A stretch of 64,000 nt of DNA from Rhipicephalus microplus (lineage: Eukaryota; Arthropoda; Arachnida; Ixodida; Ixodidae): NCBI RefSeq assembly GCF_043290135.1, contig NC_134701.1:199664601-199728600 (forward strand), in the 5' to 3' direction. The notes under the pieces were generated by a model, which saw only the letters and a list, made by a program, of their open reading frames with translations, had not been told where the DNA came from and ran no database searches. Shown here piece by piece: positions 1-8,296 of the stretch. Numbering within the stretch: the first letter of the stretch is position 1; every line of letters begins with the position of its first letter. The position numbers and the translations under genes were made by a program.

Positions 1-3000
1 TGGCCTGGCCTCACGGAGAAAACAATGTCAACTTTATCGGCTAGTAAGTGACCTCGACCTTGACATACTGGCAGTCCAAGAGACTAAAGTCCATGGTGAC
101 GATGAAACTGGGGGCATGGTGCGCCAATTCTTGCCGCGGTATTCTGTTGTAGTTAGCCATGCCATAGGGACTTCTTCTGGTTGCGTTTTGTTCGTCAGAC
201 AGAGTCTGGGTGCTAAAGTAGAAGCGTCAACGTCATGTCCGTCTGGTCGGCTCATTGTTTGTGATCTTTTGTTTTCGGGATTGGAATGGCGCGTAATATG
301 CTTGTACGCACCGACTGTCACTGACGAAAGACGCATATTTTTCGAACAACTGAAGCAGTATACCAAATGTAATAGGCTCCTAATCATTATTGGCGATTTC
401 AACTGCGTCCTTTCAGCCAAAGACAAAACTAGCGAACGACCTTACAGGGATGCAAGTACGGCTGTCTTAAGCGATATGGTAAGAGAACATGGTTTGGAGG
501 ATGTGGCTGAATGTCTCGGTGGTGGCCGGACTATGCAGTACACCCACTTTCAGGCAGCCAGCCATGCCCGACTAGATAGGGCGTACGTGAGTGTAGAATT
601 GGTACCGATTTGCAAGGCGTACCGTGTTAACGCCGTTTCATTTAGTGACCACTGCTTGGTTAGCTTTGTAGTAGCTAGCACGAAAGAAACGAAAAGGGCC
701 TTCGAGTGGCAACTATGGAAATTGAATTCGAATCTGCTGAGTGATGAAAAATTTGTGGAGGAAGTAATGACGGAAGTTGAAAAAATGAAAGTTCGCAGTA
801 AAAAGACGTTTAGAGAAAAATGGGAGAACTTCAAGCAGGTCGTTAAATTGAAGGCTTTGGAACGCTCGAGCGCTATAAGCAGAGAAAAAGGAGCAGAAGA
901 AAAGCTCATGCGCAGAAACCTGGAAAAATTGCTCCTCGAAGAATGTAGATTGCCCGGCATGTTTCTTGAAGATATTCGCGCGTTGAAAAGTAAAATTGAG
1001 CGGTTCGATGTCGAAAGATACCGCGGTGCTATGGTTCGGGCAAGAGCCGAGCGACTGATAACGGCAGAAGCACCGTCAAAAAGGGCGTTGGGCTCAGAAA
1101 AGTGGCATGCGCGTCGTAATCAGATAACAGAAATTGAACACGAGGGTGAGGTCAGCGATGTCGCAGATGTTATCGAGCGTGCTTTCTTTGAGCACTTCAA
1201 TGGTTTATTCGCCGCCAGCTCAGTTGAAGTCGATCGTTTTAAAAAAGATTTTTTACCGCTGATGCCAAAGCTTGACAATAATGCAAAAGAATTATTGGAG
1301 GAACCCATTTCGGAAGAGGAAGTTAACAGTGCTATTGAAAGTATGCATCCAGGGAAATCGCCTGGCCCTGATGGTCTGACTTCCGCCTTTTATAAGTGTT
1401 TCAAGTTTGAAATAACACCAGTCTTAGCCGACGTTTATAATGAGGCATTCGAGCTGAAAATATTACCCCCGTCCTTTTCATCATCTCACACTGTTCTTAT
1501 ACCAAAATCGGAAGACCCCATTGCACTGCGCAAAGTAAATTCTTACCGCCCAATCTGCCTCACTAATGGAGATTACAAGATATTCATGAAAATCCTAGCT
1601 AAAAGGTTGCAAACAGTCATTACGGAGCTCGTGGGGCCGCATCAGACGTGCGGCATTAAAGGTCGAACTATCCTCACGAATATACACGCAGCCCGGAGCA
1701 TCCTCGAATGTTGTGACGCTATTGGTGCGCGAGTCGCAATGCTGCAAATCGACCTCGAGAAGGCTTTTGACAGGGTGCCTCATGAAATTCTGCTGTGCAT
1801 CCTAGATTATGTGAATTTAGGGAAAATAATCAAAGAGGGGGTTGTCATGGCGTACCGAGACTGCTCAACGCGGCTAATCGTTAACAAGGTGGTGGGGAAG
1901 CGCATCCCAGTCAAGCGTTCTGTCCGTCAGGGTTGTCCTCTCTCACCACTATTGTTTTGTTTGTACATAGAGTCCTTTTGTTTGAGTGTCATAAAGAATG
2001 ACTGTGTTCGTGGGTTTAAGCTGCACGAGGTTGAAGTCCGACTGTTGGCGTATGCGGACGATATTGCCATTTTTTGCGCGGACTCTGACAGCATAGCAGA
2101 TGCTGTCAAATGCGTTACTAACTTCTGTGTTGCAAGTGGCAGCGCTGTAAACTGGGGAAAATGCCTTGGCTTTTGGCACGGTGACTGGGCAGAAACCCCT
2201 GACAGTTTTGCCAGCATAAGGTTTGTTACGACACCGGTGAAATACTTGGGTGCCCCCCTCGAATGCTACAAAGACAGCGACTCGTACTGGAGGAGCCAAG
2301 TGGATAACCTGCGGGAAAGAGTGAACAAGTGGAATGGCTGGAATTGGTCTATGTTTTCTAAAGCCACAATTTGCAACATATTCTTAGTGAGTAAAATTTG
2401 GTATATCTTACAAGTCTTACATTGTTCAAGGGTAAACATCCAAAAATTTCACCGTGTGTTCGCTGTCTTTGTGTGGGAATCGTCTTGGGAAAGATCGAGT
2501 CGGACCAATTTATTTCTTCGAGTGCGAAATGGAGGACTCGGCTTGTCGCATTTGTTTTTAAGACAGGTAGTCAATCGATTTTGTTTCTTTAGAGACGTCG
2601 ACAACCCATTCCTTCGCACTGTCTGTCAACTTCGCCTGGGGCAACACTTGCCTAACATGGTTGTATCAACCTGCAGCGTACCTGGTGGTGTTTATGGCTT
2701 TCTCCGCGAAGTTGTACTTTCTTGTAGGTTTCTGTCAGTGCGGTTTTCACTTGAATACTTGAGTCAAGTCCGACGAAGAAAGTTGTACAAGGACCTACGT
2801 GATGTGTTTTTACCAGTGCCTTTGTATCGGTCCCTTTACAATGTATGCCATGGCCACACTGTACTAAAGCGCGTCAAGGCGATGAAAATATCACCAGGTG
2901 CTAAGAATTTCTTTTTTAAATTACATACCGGTACGCTGACCGTCAAAACCTGGATGGCTGCAAAGGGGTTTTACGTTCCTTGGGGCACGCATTGCATAAT

Positions 3001-3474
3001 ATGCAGAAAGGAGGAGACAATTGAGCATGTATTCATTGACTGCTGGGATGCTGTTTTTCTTTGGGACGTGCTCCAGCGCACGATCAAAAAAGACTTCCCC
3101 ATTGATGCATATGGCATCCGCTATTTGCAAATACAAAGTGACGATGGTACCCCTTATGATATGATAATGCTTATGGCTCTTCATAGCATTTGGAAATCCA
3201 GGATGGCAGCCATGCACTTTGATGTAGATGCACGAGCACCCGCCCAGTACTTCAAAGAGTATATAAGAAATTTTGTGGATGAACAAAAGTTGGAGGAATT
3301 CCCCCCAGAATGGTTGCCGCGCGTCGAATTACTATCGACGATAAAAACATTTTAACAGATGCGTGGCCACATCGTTTGAGCCACGGTTTTTACAATGTTT
3401 TGGATTGTGTTGTGTATCAGTTAATATGTGTATTGTTTACGTGAGCCGAAAACAGGCAATAAAGAAAAAAAAAA
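1..3474 (+). mobile_element. Tx1/L1-like non-LTR retrotransposon, tRNA-Val-inserted, 5' end outside window
   Basis: The element enters the window inside ORF2, runs through a complete ORF2 and a 3' UTR of about 120 bp, and ends in an AATAAAG-type A-rich tail at about 3454-3474. The tail joins directly to nucleotide 1 of a tRNA-Val at 3475. A close relative, clearly the same family, is the full-length copy at 51986-56821. Its missing ORF1 and 5' junction would lie left of the window. Confidence 0.93.
2..3355 (+). CDS. Retrotransposon ORF2 protein: APE endonuclease, reverse transcriptase and zinc finger (5' partial, open)
   Basis: This is the replication protein of a non-LTR retrotransposon. 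It nicks target DNA and reverse transcribes element RNA at the nick. The frame is open from nt 2 to the stop at 3355 (about 1117 residues); only the first few residues lie outside the window. An exonuclease-endonuclease-phosphatase domain comes first, with QETK near nt 80, GDFN at 392-403, an RLDR motif near 570 and a SDH motif near 644. A linker and an RT domain with a KSPGPDGL motif near 1360, an RQGCPLSP motif near 1927 and YADD at 2051-2062 follow. The C-terminal C-x2-C-x7-H-x4-C finger is near 2993-3043. No internal stop or frameshift is visible, in contrast with the sister copy at 53300-56699, so this copy could encode a working enzyme. The assignment to the Tx1/L1 group rests on domain order and needs a tree. 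Confidence 0.92.
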   Translation, partial: GLASRRKQCQLYRLVSDLDLDILAVQETKVHGDDETGGMVRQFLPRYSVVVSHAIGTSSGCVLFVRQSLGAKVEASTSCPSGRLIVCDLLFSGLEWRVICLYAPTVTDERRIFFEQLKQYTKCNRLLIIIGDFNCVLSAKDKTSERPYRDASTAVLSDMVREHGLEDVAECLGGGRTMQYTHFQAASHARLDRAYVSVELVPICKAYRVNAVSFSDHCLVSFVVASTKETKRAFEWQLWKLNSNLLSDEKFVEEVMTEVEKMKVRSKKTFREKWENFKQVVKLKALERSSAISREKGAEEKLMRRNLEKLLLEECRLPGMFLEDIRALKSKIERFDVERYRGAMVRARAERLITAEAPSKRALGSEKWHARRNQITEIEHEGEVSDVADVIERAFFEHFNGLFAASSVEVDRFKKDFLPLMPKLDNNAKELLEEPISEEEVNSAIESMHPGKSPGPDGLTSAFYKCFKFEITPVLADVYNEAFELKILPPSFSSSHTVLIPKSEDPIALRKVNSYRPICLTNGDYKIFMKILAKRLQTVITELVGPHQTCGIKGRTILTNIHAARSILECCDAIGARVAMLQIDLEKAFDRVPHEILLCILDYVNLGKIIKEGVVMAYRDCSTRLIVNKVVGKRIPVKRSVRQGCPLSPLLFCLYIESFCLSVIKNDCVRGFKLHEVEVRLLAYADDIAIFCADSDSIADAVKCVTNFCVASGSAVNWGKCLGFWHGDWAETPDSFASIRFVTTPVKYLGAPLECYKDSDSYWRSQVDNLRERVNKWNGWNWSMFSKATICNIFLVSKIWYILQVLHCSRVNIQKFHRVFAVFVWESSWERSSRTNLFLRVRNGGLGLSHLFLRQVVNRFCFFRDVDNPFLRTVCQLRLGQHLPNMVVSTCSVPGGVYGFLREVVLSCRFLSVRFSLEYLSQVRRRKLYKDLRDVFLPVPLYRSLYNVCHGHTVLKRVKAMKISPGAKNFFFKLHTGTLTVKTWMAAKGFYVPWGTHCIICRKEETIEHVFIDCWDAVFLWDVLQRTIKKDFPIDAYGIRYLQIQSDDGTPYDMIMLMALHSIWKSRMAAMHFDVDARAPAQYFKEYIRNFVDEQKLEEFPPEWLPRVELLSTIKTF

Positions 3475-3547
3475 GTGCTTGTGGTGTAGTGGTTATCACA
3501 TCCGCCTAACACGCGGAAGGCACCAGGTTCGATCCCTGGCAGGCACA
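3475..3547 (+). tRNA. tRNA-Val (AAC), rebuilt at a retrotransposon 3' junction
   Basis: A 73-nt cloverleaf: acceptor GTGCTTG/CAGGCAC, anticodon loop CTAACAC, T arm CCAGG-TTCGATC-CCTGG, discriminator A, no encoded CCA. It begins directly after the A-rich tail of the upstream element, so its first ~18 nt are the target duplication, and it is still complete from nucleotide 1. A T-run follows at 3558-3564. Confidence 0.9.
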
Positions 3548-3557
3548 AGAGCATTTC

Positions 3558-3564
3558 TTTTTTT
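3558..3564 (+). terminator. Pol III T-run terminator (representative of the array unit)
   Basis: Seven consecutive T residues starting 11 nt after the tRNA at 3475-3547. Nearly every array unit has an equivalent run of 5-8 T about 10-15 nt after its tRNA, which fits RNA polymerase III termination. Confidence 0.75.
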
Positions 3565-3570
3565 AGTTTC

Positions 3571-3585
3571 AATATACGTCATTGA
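3571..3585 (+). promoter_or_regulatory. Conserved TATA-like spacer motif upstream of tRNA units (representative)
   Basis: The motif AATATACGTCATTGA recurs with little change in nearly every spacer. Its TATA core lies about 46 nt before the next tRNA start. The position suits an upstream TATA element that helps Pol III initiation, but conservation could also come only from recent homogenisation of the array. Function is inferred. Confidence 0.4.
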
Positions 3586-3618
3586 ACAAAGGCTCATTCG
3601 TGAGAGCTCTGCACAGGT

Positions 3619-3691
3619 GTGCTTGTGGTGTAGTGGTTATCACATCCACTTAATACGCGGAAGGCGCCAGGTTCGATCTCTGGCAGCCACA
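3619..3691 (+). tRNA. tRNA-Val-derived unit with AAU anticodon (probable pseudo-tRNA)
   Basis: The anticodon loop reads TTAATAC, giving AAU (isoleucine) in a valine-type body. The anticodon stem TCCAC/GCGGA has an A-C mismatch and the 3' acceptor strand has CAGCCAC in place of CAGGCAC. The same variant recurs at 5204, 10451, 28549 and 29413, so it is copied with the array and is not a one-off error. Confidence 0.6.
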
Positions 3692-5494
3692 AGAGCACTT
3701 CTTTTTTACAGTTTCAATATACGTAATTGAACAAAGGCTCATTCGTGAGGGCTCTGCACAGCTGTGCTTGTGGTGTAGTGGTTATTACATCCGCCTAACA
3801 CGCGGAAGGCCCCAGGTTCGATCCCTGGCAGGCACAAGAGCATTTCTTTTTTTAGTTTCAATATACGTCATTGAACAAAGACTCATTTATGAGAGCTCTG
3901 CACAGCTGTGCTTGTAGTGTAGTGGTTATCACATCCGTTTAACACGTGGAAGGCCCCAGGTTCGAACCCTGGCAGGCACAAGAGCACTTCTTTTTTACAG
4001 TTTCAATATACGCAATTGAACAAAGGCTCATTCGTGAGAGCTTTGAACAGCTGTGCTTGTGGTGTAGTGGTTATCACATCCGCCTAACACGCAGAAGGCC
4101 CCAGGTTCGATCCGTTGCAGGCACAAGAGCACTGCTTTTTTCACAGTTTCAATATACTTCATTGAACAAAGACTCATTTGTGAGAGCTCTGCTCAGCTGT
4201 GCTTGTGGTGTAGTGGCTGTCACATCCGCCTAACACGCGGAAGGCCCCAGGTTCGATCCCTGGCAGGCACAAGAGCATTTCTTTTTTTATTTTCAATATA
4301 CGTCATTGAACAAAGACTCATTCATGAGAGCTCTGCACAGCTGTGCTTGTGGTGTAGTGGTTATCACATCCACCTAACACGCGGAAGGCCCCAGGTGCGA
4401 TCCGTGGCAGGCACAAAAGTACTTCTTTTTTACAGTTTCAATATACGTCATTGAACAAAGGCTCATTCGTGAGAGCTCTGCACAGCTGTGCTTGTGGTGT
4501 AGTGGTTATCACATCCGCTTAACACGCGGAAGGCCCCAGGTTCTATCCCTGGCAGGCACAAGAGCATTTTTTAGTTTCAATATACGTAATTGAACAAAGG
4601 CTCATTCGTGAGGGCTGTGCACAGCTGCGCTTGTGGTGTGGTGGTTATTACATCCGCCTAACACGCGGAAGGCCCCAGGTTCGATCCCTCGCAGGCACAA
4701 GAGCACTTTTTTTACAGTTTAAATATACGTCATTGAACAAAGGCTCATTTGTGAGAGCTCTGCACAGCTGTGCTTGTGGTGTACTGTTTATCACATCCAC
4801 TTAACACGCGGAAGGCCCCAGGTTCGATCCCTGGCAAGCACAAGAGCACTGCTTTTTTACAGTTTCAATATACGTCATTGAACAAAGGCTGATTCGTGGG
4901 AGCTCTGCACAGCTGTGCTTGTGGTGTAGCGGTTATCACATCCGCCTAACACGCGGAAGGCCTCATGTTCGATCCCTGACAGGCACAGGAGCACTTATTT
5001 TTTACAGTTACAATATACGTAATTGAACAAAGGCTCATTCGTGAGAGCTCTATACAGCCGTGCTTGTGGTGTAGTGGTTATCACATCCGCCTAACACGCG
5101 GAAGGCACCAGGATCGATCCCTGGCAGGCACAAGAGCATTTCTTTTTTTAGTTTCAATATACGTCATTGAACAAAGGCTCATTCGTGAGAGCTCTGCACA
5201 GGTGTGCTTGTGGTGTAGTGGTTATCACATCCACTTAATACGCGGAAGGCGCCAGGTTCGATCTCTGGCAGCCACAAGAGCACTTCTTTTTTACAGTTTC
5301 AATATACGTAATTGAACAAAGGCTCATTCATGAGGGCTCTGCACAGCTGTGCTTGTGGTGTAGTGGTTATCACATCCGCTTAACACGCGAAAGGCCCCAG
5401 GTTCGATTCGTTGCAGGCACAAGAGCACTTCCTTTTTTACAGTTTCAATATGCTTCATTGAACAAAGCCTCATTCGTGAGAGCTCTGCGCAGCT

Positions 5495-5567
5495 GTGCTT
5501 GTGGTGTAGTGTTTATCACACCCGCCTTATGCGCGGAATGCACCAGGTTCGATCCCTGGCAGGCACG
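5495..5567 (+). tRNA. tRNA-Val-derived unit with UAU anticodon (probable pseudo-tRNA)
   Basis: The anticodon loop CTTATGC gives UAU (isoleucine). Box A is altered to TGGTGTAGTGT. The anticodon stem is CCCGC/GCGGA and the T arm is intact. Related UAU units start at 6796, 10742, 11462, 23177, 25783 and 30133. Confidence 0.55.
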
Positions 5568-6649
5568 AGAGCATTTTTTACAGTTTCAATATACGTCATT
5601 GAACAAATACTCATTCATGAGAGCACTGCACAGCTGTGCTTGTGGTGTAGTGGTTATCACATCCGCTTCACACGCGGAAGGCCCCAGGTTCGATCCCTGG
5701 CAGGCACAAGAGCATTTCTTTTTTTTAGTTTCAATATACGTCATTGAACAAAGACTCATTCATGAGGGCTCTGCACAGCTGTGTTTGTGGTGTAGTGGTT
5801 ATCACATTCGCCTTACACGCGGGAGGCTCCAGGTTCGATCCCTGGCAGGCACGAGAGCATTTCTTTTTTTACAGTTTCGATATACTTCATTGAACAAAGA
5901 CTCATTTGTGAGAGCTCTGCACAGCTGTGGTTGTGGTGTAGTGTTTATCACATCTGCCTCACACGCGGAAGGCCCCAGGTTCGATCCGTGGCAGGCACAA
6001 GAGCATTTCTTTTTTTACAGTTTCAATATACGTTATTGAACAAAGGCTCATTCGTGAGAGTTCGGTACAGTTGCGCTTGTGGTGTAGTGGTTATCACATC
6101 CGCCTTACGCGTCGAAGGCACCAGGTTCGATCCCTGGCAGGCACGAGAGCATTCCTTTTTTTAGTTTCAATATACGTCATTGAACAAAGACTCATTCATG
6201 AGAGCTCTGCACAGCTGTGCTTGTGGTGTAGTGGTTATCTCATCCGCTTCACACGCGGAAGGCCCCAGGTTCGATCCCTGGCAGGCACCAGAGCATTTCT
6301 TTTTTCAGTTTCAAAATACGTCATTGAACAAACCTCATTCATGAGAGCTCTGCACTGCTGTGCTTGTGGTGCAGTGGTTATCACATCTGCCAAACACGCC
6401 AAAGGCGCCAGGTTCGATGCCTGACAGGCACAAGAGCACTTCTTTTTTACACTTTCAATATACGTCATTGAACAAAGGCTCATTCGTGAGAGCTCTGCAA
6501 AGCTGTGCTTGTGGTGTAGCGGTTATCACATCCGCCTAACACGCGGAAGGTCCCAGGTTTGATCCCTGGCAGACACAAGAGCACTTCATTTTTACAGTTT
6601 CAATATACGTCATTGAACAAAGACTCATTCATGAGAGCTCTGCACAGCT

Positions 6650-6722
6650 GTGCTTGTGGTGTAGTGGTTATCACATCCGCTTAGCACGGGGAAGGCCCCA
6701 GGTTCGATCCGTGGCAGGCACA
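6650..6722 (+). tRNA. tRNA-Val-derived unit with AGC anticodon (probable pseudo-tRNA)
   Basis: The loop TTAGCAC would read AGC (alanine), but the anticodon stem is broken (TCCGC against GGGGA). Box A and the acceptor remain intact. An identical variant lies at 11316, inside the duplicated segment. Confidence 0.5.
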
Positions 6723-7371
6723 AGAGCACTTCCTTTTTTACAGTTTCAATATGCTTCATTAAACAAAGCCTCATTCGTGAGAGCTCTGCGCAGCTGTGCT
6801 TGTGGTGTAGTGTTTATCACACCCGCCTTATGCGCGGAAGGCACCAGGTTCGATCCCTGGCAGGCACGAGAGCATTTTTTACAGTTTCAATATACGTCAT
6901 TAACAAAGACTCATTCATGAGAGCATTGCACAGCTGTGCTTGTGGTGTAGTGGTTATCACATCCGCTTCACACGCGGAAGGCCCCAGGTTCGATCCCGGC
7001 AGGCACAAGAGCATTTCTTTTTTTAGTTTCAATATACGTCATTGAACAAAGACTCATTCATGAGAGCTCTGCACAGCTGTGTTTGTGGTGTAGTGGTTAT
7101 CACATCCGCCTTACACGCGGGAGGCACCAGGTTCGATCCCTGGCAGGCACGAGAGCATTTCTTTTTTTTACAGTTTCGATATACTTTATTGAACAAAGAC
7201 TCATTTGTGAGAGCTCTGCACAGCTGTGGTTGTGGTGTAGTGGTTATCACATCCGCCTCACACGCGGAAGGCCCCAGGTTCGATCCGTGGCAGGCACAAG
7301 AGCCCTTCTTTTTTTACAGTTTCAATATACGTTATTGAACAAAGGCTCATTCGTGAGAGTTCGGCACAGTT

Positions 7372-7394
7372 GCGCTAGTGGTGTTGTGGTTATC
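7372..7394 (+). tRNA. 5' fragment of an interrupted tRNA-Val unit
   Basis: The first 23 nt of a unit, ending GGTGTTGTGGTTATC, where the truncated retrotransposon begins. The same 15 nt restart after its poly(A) at 8297, which marks the target duplication. The matching uninterrupted unit is at 12038. Confidence 0.85.
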
Positions 7395-8296
7395 TCGTCA
7401 GGGATCCGTTTTTGCGTACGGTATGCCAGCTCAGGTTAGGCAGTGCCTTACCAGATCTTGTTGTTACTACGGATAGCCGGCCCGTGACGTTGCGTGGGTA
7501 TCTCAAGGAAGTGGTAGACAGTGTACGTTTTTTATCTGTACGCTTTTCGATAGATTATCTAGCAAGTGTTAGAAGAAAAGAATTGTACAAAGATGTATGT
7601 GCTATGGTTTTGCCAGTACCATTGTACAGGGCCATATACAGTGGAAGACCGGGACAAAATGTACTGAAGCGGGTGAGAAACATGCAGGTACCTACAGGGG
7701 TGAAAACTTTTTTCTTCAAGTTACACACAGGAACACTATCAGTAAAGACTTTCACAGAGGAACGGGGTTTTTTTTACACCATGGGGGTCACACTGCTTGA
7801 TATGTAAGAAACCAGAAACAATAGACCATGTTTTTTTGCATTGTTGGGAAGGGGTACATTTTTGGGACATATTACAGAGGACAATAAAGAAGGATTTTCC
7901 ACTAGATCCACACGGAATAAGGTACCTCGCAGTAACAAATGATGATGGGGTCCCATTTGATGTAGTGATGTTGACCGGTCTCCACTGTATATGGCGTGCA
8001 CGAATGGCCGGATACCATTTCGACCCGGACGCAAAGCCAGCAGTAATTTATTTCAGGCAAAGCATGTCTGCATTCATTGAGTGTAGCAAAATAGGGGATA
8101 TCGAGCCAGAATGGTTGTCAAGGTTTGAACCCCTGGCAAACCTTAAGTATTTTTAAGAGGACAACATCAGTACAGATGGGACTGATGGCAATGCTTGTTC
8201 TTTTTTTTTTCTCCTTGTATTGTAATATATGTGTGTGCAATGATTGCCCTGTACAATGTCCATGCCAGGCAATAAATAAAAAAAAAAAAAAAAAAA
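7395..8296 (+). mobile_element. 5'-truncated non-LTR retrotransposon in a tRNA-Val unit, with 15-bp target duplication
   Basis: Only the C-terminal part of ORF2, a 3' UTR and a poly(A) tail of about 18 A remain. The flanking duplication GGTGTTGTGGTTATC lies at 7380-7394 and 8297-8311. Its unusual GTTGTGG variant is shared with the uninterrupted paralogous unit at 12038-12110, so the duplicated segment there is a natural empty site. The cut positions, about tRNA nt 9 and nt 23, are offset by several nucleotides from the other insertions. Confidence 0.92.
7397..8156 (+). pseudogene. C-terminal fragment of retrotransposon ORF2
   Basis: It encodes the region after the reverse transcriptase core, beginning at the RDPFLRTVCQLRLG-type segment, and includes the HTGTLSVKTF motif and a zinc finger beginning CKKPETIDHVF. 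A frameshift near 7770-7800, beside a T-rich run, breaks the finger region. The stop is at 8156, about 120 bp before the poly(A). It lacks the endonuclease and RT core, so it is dead on arrival. Confidence 0.9.

Larger units (their letters stand above)
3475..7394 (+). repeat. tRNA-Val tandem array, block 1 (27 full units plus one interrupted)
   Basis: Units of 143-146 bp. Each has a 73-nt tRNA, a T-run 10-15 nt after it, then a conserved spacer. tRNA starts and anticodons: 3475 AAC, 3619 AAU, 3764 AAC, 3908 AAC, 4053 AAC, 4199 AAC, 4343 AAC, 4488 AAC, 4627 AAC, 4770 AAC, 4915 AAC, 5060 AAC, 5204 AAU, 5349 AAC, 5495 UAU, 5636 CAC, 5781 UAC, 5927 CAC, 6073 UAC, 6217 CAC, 6360 AAC (U33 replaced by A, degenerate), 6505 AAC, 6650 AGC, 6796 UAU, 6936 CAC (72 nt), 7079 UAC, 7226 CAC, and 7372 interrupted at 7394 by a retrotransposon. 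The consensus folds with acceptor GTGCTTG pairing with CAGGCAC (one G-U), anticodon stem TCCGC/GCGGA and T stem CCAGG/CCTGG. Box A is TGGTGTAGTGG and box B GGTTCGATCCC. Many units carry stem mismatches, so not all can be functional. Short open frames across this block are read-through of the repeat, not proteins. Confidence 0.95.

Noticed and set aside
550..960. Antisense frames within ORF2 regions (also 1927-2217, 2921-3286, 19206-19826, 53896-54306)
   Set aside because: They are shadows of the sense coding frame, recur in homologous copies, and carry no family motif.
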